Positions 24,756 to 33,696 are shown, counted from the first letter of the stretch. The stretch: 64,000 nucleotides of DNA from Clostridia bacterium (GCA_017538255.1 JAFYJD010000010.1:183201-247200), one strand, 5' to 3'. Numbers and translations: made by a program. Notes: generated from the sequence alone by a model not told the origin.

Positions 24756-25198
24756 TCAAAGGCAAATAAGCCGGATCAAAACCTCGTTATTCTTTGCGCT
24801 TTTATAAGCGCAGCCGTCCGTTTCAAAACCTAGTTTTTTGTATAAAGCGATGCTTGCGCGGTTGTCAAGGCGCACCGATCCATTATCGCGCGATATCCGC
24901 GCGCCGCGGCGCTTTCGAGCATCAGGAGCATACCCGCATAGGCATAGCCTTCGCCGCGGTATTCGGGAAAGACCTCGATTCCAACGGACGCGAGGGTTTT
25001 GCTTCGTTCATAGAGTGAAACGCTGCCGACGACGGTGCCGTTCGCCGTCAAAGCAAGCATCTCAAAAAAACTGCCATTAAAAGTTTTCGTCTGCCATTCC
25101 GCTATAACGGAATCGACATCGCCGTCGGAAGCACCCGGCATCATTTTTTCGCGGATCACCGCGCGATCATTGACCGTAAACGGACGAAGAAGGATCAT
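24756..25198 (-). pseudogene. GNAT acetyltransferase disrupted by a frameshift
   Basis: The N-terminal part (ILLRPFTVNDRAVIREKMMP ... VGIEVFPEYRGEGYAYAGMLLMLESAAARGYRAI, quoted in parts) is a GNAT acyltransferase with the acetyl-CoA loop, then the frame ends at SLYTKN. Another frame continues the family's end: RLDNRASIALYKKLGFE up to NEVLIRLICL and stop at 24756. The switch lies near 24865-24880 and needs one added base (or two removed). GGAG precedes ATG 25198. It starts 2 bases after the decayed gene at 25201, so both belonged to one small operon. A sequencing error could also give this picture. Confidence 0.75.
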
Positions 25199-25200
25199 AG

Positions 25201-25440
25201 CTATCTCCAATAAATCTGTGCTTCAAGTCTGCGATATCCCGCCGCGTGCCGTAAGATCTCATATCGATATTGCGGATCGGGCATTTTCACGATCGCATCA
25301 TATCACGGGATCTCAAGCACATACTTATACGCGCTTGCCGGCGGGTCGACATAATAGTTTTCTTAGATCCTGTTCAGTCGATATCCAATGAGCTGCGTTT
25401 CTCTTTCGCTGCCAAGGATTACAATCTTTACCTCACTCAT
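25201..25440 (-). pseudogene. Decayed small gene with two in-frame stops
   Basis: ATG 25440 has a good GGAGG seven bases upstream and opens MSEVKIVILGSERETQLIGY. The frame then meets TAA after codon 25 and TGA after codon 44, yet continues with protein-like sequence (VLEIP ... YDAIVKMPDPQYRYEILRH) to TAG at 25203-25201. Both inner stops could arise by single C-to-T changes from CAA and CGA. Product not recognised. The intact start, position and reading up to the GNAT start suggest a recently lost gene. Recoding is unlikely as both TAA and TGA occur. Confidence 0.55.
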
Positions 25441-25474
25441 AATGAACCTCCGTAAATCGTGATTTTTCGGATCG

Positions 25475-25503
25475 ATTATACCACGTTCAAGCGTTTCGGG
25501 CAA
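25475..25503 (-). promoter_or_regulatory. Promoter of the decayed two-gene operon
   Basis: Minus strand TTGCCC (25503-25498) and TATAAT (25480-25475), spacer 17, with TGG before the -10 box. Still intact although both genes are broken. Confidence 0.55.
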
Positions 25504-25553
25504 CAAAAACCCCTTTTGTCTTGGCGGACAAAAGAGGCGATTTTCGCGGCTTC

Positions 25554-25630
25554 GAATCCTTTCCGATAAATAGCAAATAAAAACAACCGCCCGAGGCGAT
25601 CGTTTTTATTTGGCTGCCGAACAAGGATTC
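25554..25630 (-). repeat. Duplicated tRNA-Gln tail plus terminator (copy 1)
   Basis: A 77-base direct repeat of 25744-25820 with two mismatches. It holds the last 20 bases of tRNA-Gln (including CCA) and the hairpin behind it. Copy 2 is the tail of the complete tRNA; copy 1 is cut off from any tRNA body. Spacer of 113 bases. The two changes weaken the hairpin in copy 1. Confidence 0.9.
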
Positions 25631-25743
25631 CTTTTGCAAAAGATGCGTCGAGTGCTTGCTCAAACCGCTGCGCACACGCGCCTTTTGACAAAAGCCGGCC
25701 CTCGGCGTCTGATTCGTCCACCGGACGGACGCCCTCGGGCTTT

Positions 25744-25820
25744 GAATCCTTTCCGATAAATAGCAAATAAAAACAACCGCCTGAGGCGATTGTTTTTATT
25801 TGGCTGCCGAACAAGGATTC
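25744..25820 (-). repeat. Duplicated tRNA-Gln tail plus terminator (copy 2, functional)
   Basis: Partner of 25554-25630. The hairpin behind the tRNA pairs AAAAACAA with TTGTTTTT and CGCC with GGCG, and acts as the tRNA terminator on the minus strand. Confidence 0.9.
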
Positions 25821-25874
25821 GAACCTTGAATGAACGAGTCAGAGTCGTTAGTGTTACCGTTACACCATTCGGCA
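25801..25874 (-). tRNA. tRNA-Gln (CTG)
   Basis: A cloverleaf is visible: acceptor TGCCGAA/TTCGGCA, anticodon stem AACGA/TCGTT with loop CTCTGAC (anticodon CTG, decoding CAG), T-loop TTCGAAT, and encoded CCA. Confidence 0.95.
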
Positions 25875-26077
25875 TCGACCATCCCGTTGTGCCGTCCGCT
25901 CCGCTTATAATACCCGTCTGAAAGACAGGCGCGGGTGCACTGCTTGCGCTGCTCGGTACCCCAAAATTAAACAACTCTCCGAAGAGAGGGGGTGCCATTC
26001 ACGGTTCGACTCGTGCCCCTAATGTAAAAATGAGGGTTTATAATCGAAGCGTAACGCACACGACAGGATAGTAAAAA
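25875..26077. other. Intergenic region between two tRNA genes
   Basis: No credible gene. A tRNA-like T-arm fragment (GGTTCGACTC flanked by CACG/CGTG) occurs near 26001-26020 on the plus strand, but no cloverleaf could be built from it. Confidence 0.4.
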
Positions 26078-26154
26078 TGGTGGGATTAGTTGGGATCGAA
26101 CCAACGACCTCTACGATGTCAACGTAGCGCTCTGACCAGCTGAGCTATAACCCC
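26078..26154 (-). tRNA. tRNA-Val (GAC)
   Basis: Acceptor GGGGTTA/TAATCCC, anticodon stem CTACG/CGTAG with loop TTGACAT (anticodon GAC), T-loop TTCGATC, encoded CCA. Confidence 0.95.
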
Positions 26155-26307
26155 TTTGACAATAGTCTATTATACACAAAAAAAATATTTTTGCAACCCC
26201 TTTTGCAATTTTTTTTTCGAGCGAGTTGTGGTATAATGGATTATCGCGCGATCTTCGGCGCGAAATATCCCATATTATATTGATTTTTTGCTCGGGAGGC
26301 GATAGCG

Positions 26308-26889
26308 ATGGCGTTCTTTTCAAACGGCAGCGACAAAGAAAAACTTATGATAATGTACACGCTCGAAAAGGCGGGGATACCGCTTTCGCGCGAGCAGATA
26401 ACCCAAGTGATGTTCGATAATGCGCTTGAGGACTATATCCTCATATCCGAGCACCTGATGGAACTGGAGGACAGCGCGTGCATCGCGACCGTTCCGACAT
26501 ACAGGCTGCAAACGATCGTGCTCACAAAGCGCGGCGAGGAGGTGGCGGCGCTGTTCAAAGAAACGCTTCCAAACTCCGTCAGGCAGGGTATAGACGAAAG
26601 CCTTGAGCATAGGCTCGAAGCGTTCAAACTCGAAAACACCTCACAGATGCATTCCAAGGTGCTCCGAAACGGCGAGTTCGAAACGACGCTCTCGCTTGTT
26701 GAAAACGGGGAGGCGTTCTTTGAGATAAAGATTAAACTCCCGTCGGCAAAATACACGCGCATGGCGGAGCGGCGCTGGAACGGGATAAACCAAAAACTTT
26801 ACCTTGACACCCTGCTCGCGCTGACAAAGGATGCTTCGGACGAGCCTGACAAGGCGGAAACGAACTGTGAAGAGGGGACAGATGAATGA
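26308..26889 (+). CDS. DUF4364 family protein
   Basis: A 193-residue protein of the DUF4364 family, restricted to Firmicutes. The N-terminal ~75 residues have the look of a winged helix (EKLMIMYTLEKAGIPLSREQI ... YILISEHLMELEDS), followed by an α/β segment with FETTLSLVENGEAFFEIKIKLP (in parts). Presumably a transcriptional regulator, but targets are unknown. The last bases overlap the start of the yitT gene by four (ATGA), so the two are coupled. The site GGGAGG lies ten bases before the start; -10 TATAAT at 26232-26237. Confidence 0.85.
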   Translation: MAFFSNGSDKEKLMIMYTLEKAGIPLSREQITQVMFDNALEDYILISEHLMELEDSACIATVPTYRLQTIVLTKRGEEVAALFKETLPNSVRQGIDESLEHRLEAFKLENTSQMHSKVLRNGEFETTLSLVENGEAFFEIKIKLPSAKYTRMAERRWNGINQKLYLDTLLALTKDASDEPDKAETNCEEGTDE

Positions 26890-27800
26890 GAAACAAAACC
26901 GCAACGATCAAAGACCCAAAGGTGCCGTTCAATCCGTACGACCCCTCGTTCAATCTTAAAGAGGACGCGATAACATTCGTCCTTATCGTGATAAGTTGTT
27001 TTTTGCAAAGCCTTGTTATAAGCGCGTTCTATACCCCAAATCACTTTCTCTCGGGCGGCGTAACGGGTATCGCGATGCTCATCGAGTACATAACGGGCGT
27101 TCCGCGCTTTGTGCCGCTGATCGCGCTCAATATCCCGATAATCCTCATCGGCTTAAAGCATGTAAACCTCAAGTTCATCATATTCAGCGCAATGGCGACG
27201 CTTTTGTACGCGATATTCTTCACAATACCGTTCGTTGCGAACTTCCGCATCAATCTCGGCGAAAACAGCGAGATGCTCTCCGCCGTGGTCGGCGCGGCGC
27301 TGATGGGCATAATCGGCGTTCCGGTCGTAAAACGCGGCGCAACGCTCGGAGGTATGGACGTATTGAGCGTCATATTGAGCCGCCGTTTCTCGATCCAGAT
27401 CGGCACGTTCAACATCGCATACAACCTCATTATTATGAGCGTGCTCGGCTGTTTCTTCGGCATTATGCCCGCGCTTTACAGTATGGTGGCGACATTTGTT
27501 TCCAACACCGCGTTCAACTACGGAATGCAGGGCTTCAACCGCAATATGACTGTGTTCATCATCAGCGAAAAATGGGAGGACATCGCGCCCCACGTTATGG
27601 CTGATATGAACAGGGGCGTTACGTTCCTGCACGGCGAAGGCGCCTATACGCATCAGCCGCGCGAGATAGTTTACTGCATCGTAAAGACGACCGAACTTGC
27701 CAAACTCAAATCCATCGTCCGCAAGCACGATAAAAACGCGCTCTTTTCCATAGTGGAAACAAAAGAGGTAGTCGGCCGCGGTTTTGCCGCTATGAACTGA
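26886..27800 (+). CDS. YitT family membrane protein (DUF161/DUF2179)
   Basis: A 304-residue protein with five or six transmembrane helices (about 28-215) including the family's FLSGGVTGIAML and KRGATLGGMDVLS glycine motifs, and a C-terminal cytoplasmic DUF2179 domain (about 220-300). YitT proteins are widespread in Firmicutes and are proposed transporters; the substrate is not known. Translationally coupled to the DUF4364 gene. Confidence 0.9.
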   Translation: MRNKTATIKDPKVPFNPYDPSFNLKEDAITFVLIVISCFLQSLVISAFYTPNHFLSGGVTGIAMLIEYITGVPRFVPLIALNIPIILIGLKHVNLKFIIFSAMATLLYAIFFTIPFVANFRINLGENSEMLSAVVGAALMGIIGVPVVKRGATLGGMDVLSVILSRRFSIQIGTFNIAYNLIIMSVLGCFFGIMPALYSMVATFVSNTAFNYGMQGFNRNMTVFIISEKWEDIAPHVMADMNRGVTFLHGEGAYTHQPREIVYCIVKTTELAKLKSIVRKHDKNALFSIVETKEVVGRGFAAMN

Positions 27801-27833
27801 TCCGTTTTGGAAAGGTCAAACTTAGCACAATAA

Positions 27834-27865
27834 AAGCGGAGCGTTCCGATCGAAACGCTCCGCTT
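27834..27865. terminator. Terminator between convergent yitT-like and PRTase genes
   Basis: AAGCGGAGCGTT (27834-27845) pairs perfectly with AACGCTCCGCTT (27854-27865), 8-base loop. T-tracts are short on both sides. Confidence 0.65.
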
Positions 27866-27888
27866 GCTATCCTAAACCCTTAAAACGG

Positions 27889-28527
27889 TCAAAGCACGGT
27901 CAAGCCACCGGTAGTGATGAAACCGTCGAGTTTTCTGCCGCTTTTGCACAGAGGGCATTCGTCGCTCTTAAAATTGTTGTAATTGCCAAGGTCGGAGTGC
28001 TTGAACACGCACTCAACGGGCACGCCGCCGGATTCGGAGATCGCGGAGAATATCGCGCCTATCGCAACGATCTGGCCGCCGTAATAACTGATGCACTCCG
28101 CGGCGCGGGCAAGGCTTCGGCCGGTGGAAGCGGTCGCAACCAGCAGAAGCACTTTTTTGTTGGTGATAAAGCGCTGCATATCGCTTGAGAACGTCAACTG
28201 GTTGTTTGAGTTGATGGACGGGGTAACAACATAGATATCGGTGCCGCTGTTTACTTCGCGGCCGCCGCCCATAGAAAGATCCTTTGCAATGAACGAGGCG
28301 ATCATCTGCGTGTATTCAAGGCTGACGATCGTGTCTATCTCGGTGTATTTGAACTGCTTCGCAAGCATATCCGCGGTCTCGGAGGCCATAGTGGCGTTGT
28401 TGCGGACCTCGGTCATACTGATATAATTGTCAACGTGTGCGTGGCTCGTTGCAAAATGTCCCGGATAGATATTGAGTTTGATCCTTCTGTTGCCTTTTGC
28501 GTTGACGGTTACTGGATTCAGCAGCAT
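27889..28527 (-). CDS. Orotate phosphoribosyltransferase-like PRTase
   Basis: A 212-residue type I PRTase-fold protein. The PRPP loop region appears as VLLLVATASTGRSLARA, near the usual VLIVDDVxTTGxS but without its two acidic residues, which suggests altered catalysis. N-terminus: NIYPGHFATSHAHVDNYI, like the orotate/xanthine types. A C-terminal CPLCKSG suggests a bound metal or disulfide. It could be a PRTase or a regulator of the PurR/PyrR kind. The pyr pathway genes are not nearby. GGAGG is present before the start; promoter at 28560-28588. Confidence 0.68.
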   Translation of the reverse strand: MLLNPVTVNAKGNRRIKLNIYPGHFATSHAHVDNYISMTEVRNNATMASETADMLAKQFKYTEIDTIVSLEYTQMIASFIAKDLSMGGGREVNSGTDIYVVTPSINSNNQLTFSSDMQRFITNKKVLLLVATASTGRSLARAAECISYYGGQIVAIGAIFSAISESGGVPVECVFKHSDLGNYNNFKSDECPLCKSGRKLDGFITTGGLTVL

Positions 28528-28559
28528 AAGTATTTCCTCCTAATTTGGTTGGTTTTTCG

Positions 28560-28588
28560 ATTATAACATATTAGTCCGCATAAAACAA
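28560..28588 (-). promoter_or_regulatory. Promoter of the PRTase-like gene
   Basis: Minus strand TTGTTT (28588-28583) and TATAAT (28565-28560), spacer 17, about 33 bases before the gene. Confidence 0.6.
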
Positions 28589-28612
28589 TGGATAATAGGG
28601 AATATTCCCGCG

Positions 28613-29437
28613 TCAAAGTTTGCCGAGCACAAAGTGCTGGACTATCGCCGCGCATTCGCGCATATAGTCGTTCAGCAAAAACCGCTTATATTCGCGGCTC
28701 GCAATGCCCTCGGCATTAACTCCGAGCCTTTTTGCGAGCCTTTCGGCACGGAAAACGTGGAACCTGCTGGTTACAAAAACGACGGTCGGCTCCGCGCCGA
28801 GCTTTCCGCTTTCAACGAGTGCGTCTATGATCCTTTTCGAAAACAGCATATTTTCCTCGGTGCTCGACGATTCGCCTTCCTCGATGACGCGATCCGAGGG
28901 GATGCCGTTTCGCGTGAGCCAGTTCTTCATAACGGCGGCTTCGGTATCGCTCTCATCCGTTCCCATACCGCCGCTGACGATTATGTACGCATCGGATGAG
29001 GAATTGAAACATTCCGCCGCCTTTTCGAGCCTAAATCTCAGCTGCAGCGTGGGCTCGCGCCCGTTTGTGCCCGCGCCGAGCACTATGATCGCGTCGTAGT
29101 TTGAACTCTTTGGAGCGCGCGAGTTTATCAGTATCGTCGCTGTGGTTATCGCAAACAGCGCGCAAAAACCCGCATATGCGGCGATAAAGCACCATTTGAT
29201 GATGCGCCCGAAAACGCACGAACGGAAAAACATCGTAATGATGGGGTAAAGTGCGCCGAGCACAACGAGCGGAAGCCCAATGATAAACGGCATAATTATC
29301 CCGAGATTGAATGATCTTGCGCCGTAAGCGATGACGGATTCGATCATCAAAAGCCCGCCAACCGTGATCAAAGCGATGCGAAATATCGCGGTGAGTATTC
29401 CTTTTTTGTTATCATTCATACGATCGATCTTTGTCAT
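28613..29437 (-). CDS. YdcF/ElyC/SanA (DUF218) family membrane protein
   Basis: A 274-residue protein: three or four N-terminal membrane helices (to about 110), then the DUF218 domain with AIIVLGAGTNGREPTL, VSGGMGTDESDTEA and VTSRFHVFRAERLAKRLG. ElyC/SanA proteins act in cell-envelope integrity; substrate unknown. Its ATG overlaps the stop of the rng gene (ATGA), so it closes a four-gene operon. An internal ATG at codon 7 is a second possible start. Confidence 0.83.
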   Translation of the reverse strand: MTKIDRMNDNKKGILTAIFRIALITVGGLLMIESVIAYGARSFNLGIIMPFIIGLPLVVLGALYPIITMFFRSCVFGRIIKWCFIAAYAGFCALFAITTATILINSRAPKSSNYDAIIVLGAGTNGREPTLQLRFRLEKAAECFNSSSDAYIIVSGGMGTDESDTEAAVMKNWLTRNGIPSDRVIEEGESSSTEENMLFSKRIIDALVESGKLGAEPTVVFVTSRFHVFRAERLAKRLGVNAEGIASREYKRFLLNDYMRECAAIVQHFVLGKL

Positions 29438-30942
29438 CCGCCGAGATAGCGGACGGAAAACTCCTCTATATTGTCGGAGCGCGACTCAACAAGGCTCAAT
29501 TCGACCCCGTCAAGCCCGCAGCGTGCCGCCTCCGCTTCCGCGTATTGAGATATTAGCCGCAAAACGCTCGGTGCGGCGGTTATCTGTACGCGGCGCGAAT
29601 TGCCGTGCAGCAGTCCGTCCAAAAGCCTCGCACGAAGTTTCAAAGCAACGGTCTGCGCAGTCGCGGTGCGCCCTCTGCCGCCGCAGCATTGGCATTCTTC
29701 AAGCATATAGGAAGCAAGATTATCGCGCAGTTTTTTGCGCGTAACCTCAACAAGCCCGAGCGTTGTCATACCGTGCACGATGCATGCGATGCGGTCGTTT
29801 GAAAGCGCGTTTTTAAGCGTCCTGACAACGGTCTGCTTATCCTCGGCGGAGATGAGGTCGATAAAGTCGATTATGACCATACCGCCGATGTTCCGAAGGC
29901 GAAGCTGGCGCGCGATCTCCCACGCCGCTTCGCAGTTCGTCGCGAGCGCGGTCTGCTGAAGGTCGGCTCCGCCGATGTTTTTGCCGGAGTTTACGTCTAT
30001 GCTCACGAGTGCCTCGGTGTGGTCGATCACTATGTATGCACCGCTTTTTAGGTAGACCCTGCGCCTAAGCGCTTCGTCGAGTTGTTTTTCTATGCCGAGC
30101 GTTTCAAACAGATTCGGCTCGTTCGGCTGAAACACTATCCTGTCGTCGGAGCCTGGCTCGATCTCGTTGGCAAGCGCACAGACGGCCTCGTAGCATTCGC
30201 GGTCGTTGACAACAACGCGCGTAACGTCGGGCCGCAGTAGGTCGCGCAGCGTGCGTTCGACGATGCCGTATTCACCAAGCAGGCATTTTGCGCCCGTGCC
30301 CTCGCGCGAAGCCTTTTTAACGCCGTTCCATTTTTCGATAAGAATGGCGATTTCGTCCCGCAGCACGGCCTCATCACGACCGCCGGCGGCGGTGCGCGCG
30401 ATAACGCCGATATTCTTGCCGCGCGCGTCCTCGAGGATGCCGTGGAGCCTTGCGCGCTCATCGTCGTCGGTTATGTTCCTGCTTACGCCCACAATGTTGG
30501 AGGTGGGGAAGAGCACCACAAGATGCCCCGATATCGATATCTGGGTGCTTACGCGCGCCGCCTTGCTGCCATGAGGGTCCTTGACTATCTGCACTATCAG
30601 TTCCTGTCCGATGCGCAGCGCGGGGGAAGCCCCGTCCGAAGCAAGTTCGTTTTCAACGCCGATGAGGCGTTCGCGTTCGCTGTTCTTCTCAAAATCCCGC
30701 AGGCTCAAAAACGCGTTCTTGTCCATCCCGATATCCACAAACGCCGCGGACATACCCAGCAGCACGGACGCCACCCTGCCCCTGTAGATGCTTCCGACCA
30801 AACTCGACTTGTTGCGGTTTTCGGAGTACACCTCGACCGCGTCGCCGTTTTCAAGTAAAACAACGCGCGTCCTGTATGGATTGGCATCTATGAATATCTG
30901 CCGCTTCGGTCTTATGCCGTTTCGTTCGTATACGCCGTTCAT
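29434..30942 (-). CDS. rng: Ribonuclease E/G family endoribonuclease
   Basis: A 502-residue RNase G-like enzyme that matures rRNA and decays mRNA. N-terminal S1 domain with the characteristic insertion (LVGSIYRGRVASVLLGMSAAFVDIG, in parts), RNase H-like/5' sensor region, DNase I-like catalytic part with Asp in SIDVNSGKN and IIDFIDL, and the Zn-link CQCCGGRGR. RNase E's long C-terminal tail is absent, fitting RNase G. Start ATG 30942 overlaps the upstream stop (ATGA); a TTG six codons earlier is less likely. Confidence 0.92.
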   Translation of the reverse strand: MNGVYERNGIRPKRQIFIDANPYRTRVVLLENGDAVEVYSENRNKSSLVGSIYRGRVASVLLGMSAAFVDIGMDKNAFLSLRDFEKNSERERLIGVENELASDGASPALRIGQELIVQIVKDPHGSKAARVSTQISISGHLVVLFPTSNIVGVSRNITDDDERARLHGILEDARGKNIGVIARTAAGGRDEAVLRDEIAILIEKWNGVKKASREGTGAKCLLGEYGIVERTLRDLLRPDVTRVVVNDRECYEAVCALANEIEPGSDDRIVFQPNEPNLFETLGIEKQLDEALRRRVYLKSGAYIVIDHTEALVSIDVNSGKNIGGADLQQTALATNCEAAWEIARQLRLRNIGGMVIIDFIDLISAEDKQTVVRTLKNALSNDRIACIVHGMTTLGLVEVTRKKLRDNLASYMLEECQCCGGRGRTATAQTVALKLRARLLDGLLHGNSRRVQITAAPSVLRLISQYAEAEAARCGLDGVELSLVESRSDNIEEFSVRYLGG

Positions 30943-31604
30943 TTCAGTACCGTCCAATCCATCTCTATCCGTTTACGGTGAACGCGCGTTTCGGCATTGA
31001 CGCCGAGTTTTTCATACAGCGCGCCAAACAGGAGTTCGAGAGGAAGCCCGCCCTCGGCGGTGAGTTTTCCGCTGATATCGAGTTTGGCTGAATTTCCGTC
31101 CGCTTCCGAAACGGAAAGGCTTATGAGCATCGGGCGGATATCCACGCTCTTTATGCCGCCCTTGGTTTTTTTGTCCACAAAGATGTCGCCGCCAAGAAGC
31201 GCTTCGGCAGCATTGTGTAATTCGCGACTTGATAGATCGCGCTCAAAGCGCATCTTTACGGAATAGTCCGCGCTTCGCATAAGCGGGGTGAGGGAGCCCT
31301 TGAACCCACCAGCGTCCACCGCGTCAGTTATCATAACGCCCACGGGCAGCACCGCGTTTACCCGAGAAACGAACCCGTCAGTGGGGATCGGCTCGGAGAG
31401 CGTGATGTCAAAATACTCGCAGTCCGAGGTATAGCCGACGGAGAGCGCCGTCGCGAACGACAGCAAGGGGTGCGGGTTGAAGCCTTGCGAATATGCAAGC
31501 GGCAGACCGGCACGCCTGAAAGCGCGTTGAAACAGGCGCTGCATATCAAGATGCGAAACAAAACGCACTTCGTCGAGTTTGGAAAACGACGCGACAACTC
31601 TCAT
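30939..31604 (-). CDS. TIGR03936/DUF2344 radical-SAM-associated protein
   Basis: A 221-residue DUF2344 protein (TIGR03936), found next to or fused with the TIGR03960 radical SAM protein as here. N-terminal RVVASFSKLDEVRFVSHLDMQRLFQRAFRRA, in parts, is the family signature; GFNPHP follows. No catalytic function is known. Start ATG 31604 has GGAGGG upstream and overlaps the preceding stop (ATGA). The TIGR03960-TIGR03936-rng order suggests a link to rRNA or tRNA maturation, as noted for many Firmicutes. Confidence 0.87.
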   Translation of the reverse strand: MRVVASFSKLDEVRFVSHLDMQRLFQRAFRRAGLPLAYSQGFNPHPLLSFATALSVGYTSDCEYFDITLSEPIPTDGFVSRVNAVLPVGVMITDAVDAGGFKGSLTPLMRSADYSVKMRFERDLSSRELHNAAEALLGGDIFVDKKTKGGIKSVDIRPMLISLSVSEADGNSAKLDISGKLTAEGGLPLELLFGALYEKLGVNAETRVHRKRIEMDWTVLK

Positions 31605-33490
31605 ACTTCGCCCTCCTGTGCATAGTGCATACGGCAATGCGTTTTGCAGCGTTTTCCAAAGCATCCGTTGCATTTTTCGCGGCAGTCGCCCGTTACGACG
31701 GCGGCAAGCGCGCTCTCGTACTCGCGTTTAAGATAGTCCTTCGTAACGAGCGCATCCATATGATCCCACGCAAGGGGCTCGTCGAGACCGATGACGCGGC
31801 CGGCGAACTGATCGACGCTCAAACCGCATTCGGAAAACGCTTCGTCCCACGCCTCTTTTTTAAAATGCTCGTCCCACGAATCAAACCGCGTACCGTGCTC
31901 GTATGCTCTGAGCATAACCTCTCCAAGCCGCCTGTCGCCGCGCGCAAAGCACGCTTCGAGCCTGCTCGTTTCGGAGAAATGGCAGTTAAACTCAACGCCG
32001 CGTATGCCCTTGAGCGCGCCGCGAAGCAAGGCCTGCCTGCGCAGCACCTCTTCAACGCTTATCTGGTTTTCCCATTGGAAGGGCGTAAAGGGTTTTGGAA
32101 CGAATGTGGACGCGGAAACGGTGCATCTAAGACCCTTGCCGCGCATATCCTTGGGCAGAGAATAGAACTCGCGGCTCACATTGCGCGCAAGTTCGGCGAT
32201 ACCGAGTATGTCATCGTCGGTCTCGCTCGGCAGACCTATCATAAAATACAGCTTCACGCCGTGCCAGCCTGCCGTGAAAGCGTCCTTTACCGTGCGCAGA
32301 AGATCCTCTTCGCAAACGCCCTTGTTGATAACGTCCCTCAGGCGCTGAGTGCCCGCTTCGGGCGCGAATGTAAGCCCCGTCTTGCGAACGCCCTGCATCT
32401 TTTCAAGGTCGTCCTTCATAAACGAATCGATGCGCAGCGAAGGGAACGATACTGAAACGCGATCCTTCGTGTATCGGTCCAAAACCGTAGGCACCATCTC
32501 GTGTATCTCGGAATAATCGCCGCTTGAAAGCGAGAAAAGCGATATTTCGTCGTGTCCGGTGCGAGTGAGCTGAGCATCGGCATAGTCGATGAGCGTCTTC
32601 ATCCTGCGCTCGCGTATAGGGCGATAGATGAAGCCCGCCTGACAGAACCTGCACCCGCGGGTACAGCCGCGGAAAAGTTCGAGTGCGATGCGGTCGTGGA
32701 CTATGCTCATATATGGCACCACAAGATCACCCGTGAACTCAGCCGCGTCAAGGTCGGAAACTATGCGCCTTGCGACCGTGTCGGGCGCGCTCGGTTCGGT
32801 CTTGATAAGCCTTGCAAACTTGCCGTCCTCATATTCGGGCTTATAGAATGAAGGAATATAAACGCCATCTATCTTGGACAGTTCCAAAAGCGTTTCACGC
32901 CTTGAAAGCCCACGGGATCTGGCGGCGATATATACGTCCGTAAACTCGGACACGAGTTCCTCGCCGTCGCCGAACAGGAAGGCGTCGATGATATCCGCAA
33001 CTGGCTCCGGATTACAAACGCAGGGTCCTCCCGCGATCACGAGGGGAGCGTTCTCGCCGCGCTCCGCGGAGGTAAGCGGTATGCCGCCGAGGTCGAGCAT
33101 CGTCAGGATATTCGTATAGCACATCTCATACAAAAGCGAAAAGCCGACGATGTCGAACTCATCGAGCGGCCGCTTTGTTTCGAGCGAAAAGAGTTTTTCT
33201 CCGCTTTCGCGAAGCAGGGCTTCCATATCAACCCACGGACAGTAGCAGCGCTCGGCATATGTGTCCGAGCGGTTGTTGAGCACATTGTAAACTATCCTCG
33301 ACCCAAGATGGCTCATACCTATCTCATAGGTGTCGGGAAAGCAGAGCGCAAACCGAACAAGACCGTCGCCGTCCTTCACTCGCATATTCAGTTCCCCGCC
33401 CATATAGCGGGTAGGTTTTTCGACCTTCGCGATAAGGGCGCTTATTCTGTCCGCCCTCGAAACGAGGGCGTTTTCAATGTTATTCTTCAA
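31601..33490 (-). CDS. TIGR03960-type radical SAM protein
   Basis: A 629-residue radical SAM protein with an N-terminal B12-binding-like fold and the cluster motif CTRGCRFCQ (CxxxCxxC), then the TIM-barrel core (SLSSGDYSEIHEM, FAPEAGTQRLRDVINKG) and a C-terminal Cys cluster (CREKCNGCFGKRCKTHC). Its substrate is unknown. Start: TTG 33490 with AAAGGATGG eight bases upstream; the frame runs 26 codons further but without a ribosome site. First gene of the operon ending with ydcF. Confidence 0.85.
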   Translation of the reverse strand: MKNNIENALVSRADRISALIAKVEKPTRYMGGELNMRVKDGDGLVRFALCFPDTYEIGMSHLGSRIVYNVLNNRSDTYAERCYCPWVDMEALLRESGEKLFSLETKRPLDEFDIVGFSLLYEMCYTNILTMLDLGGIPLTSAERGENAPLVIAGGPCVCNPEPVADIIDAFLFGDGEELVSEFTDVYIAARSRGLSRRETLLELSKIDGVYIPSFYKPEYEDGKFARLIKTEPSAPDTVARRIVSDLDAAEFTGDLVVPYMSIVHDRIALELFRGCTRGCRFCQAGFIYRPIRERRMKTLIDYADAQLTRTGHDEISLFSLSSGDYSEIHEMVPTVLDRYTKDRVSVSFPSLRIDSFMKDDLEKMQGVRKTGLTFAPEAGTQRLRDVINKGVCEEDLLRTVKDAFTAGWHGVKLYFMIGLPSETDDDILGIAELARNVSREFYSLPKDMRGKGLRCTVSASTFVPKPFTPFQWENQISVEEVLRRQALLRGALKGIRGVEFNCHFSETSRLEACFARGDRRLGEVMLRAYEHGTRFDSWDEHFKKEAWDEAFSECGLSVDQFAGRVIGLDEPLAWDHMDALVTKDYLKREYESALAAVVTGDCREKCNGCFGKRCKTHCRMHYAQEGEV

Positions 33491-33532
33491 TTTTGACCAT
33501 CCTTTCGGCTCAAACCCGAGCCATACACCATA

Positions 33533-33561
33533 ATTATAATGCAAAACTCTCGTAAAGGCAA
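33533..33561 (-). promoter_or_regulatory. Promoter of the radical SAM/rng operon
   Basis: Minus strand TTGCCT (33561-33556) and TATAAT (33538-33533), spacer 17. Confidence 0.6.
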
Positions 33562-33636
33562 GGCGCAAACGCCGAAAGAGTGCAAAAACAGCCGCAAAAA
33601 AACGGTGAAAAAGCGGTATATTCTTCTATGCCCCAC

Positions 33637-33665
33637 TTGAAATCCGCATTAAAAAGGAGTATAGT
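33637..33665 (+). promoter_or_regulatory. Promoter of mscL
   Basis: TTGAAA (33637-33642) and TATAGT (33660-33665), spacer 17, 31 bases before the mscL start. Confidence 0.65.
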
Positions 33666-33696
33666 AAAAGAACTGAACCCGAAGGAGAAAACTGCA

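Noticed and set aside
25201..25440. Selenocysteine or stop-codon recoding in the small decayed gene
   Set aside because: One of the two inner stops is TAA, and no SECIS-like hairpin is evident after the TGA.
25476..25998. Minus-strand frames with similar peptides around tRNA-Gln
   Set aside because: The similarity is due to translating the 77-base tRNA-tail repeat and the tRNA itself; there is no protein family.
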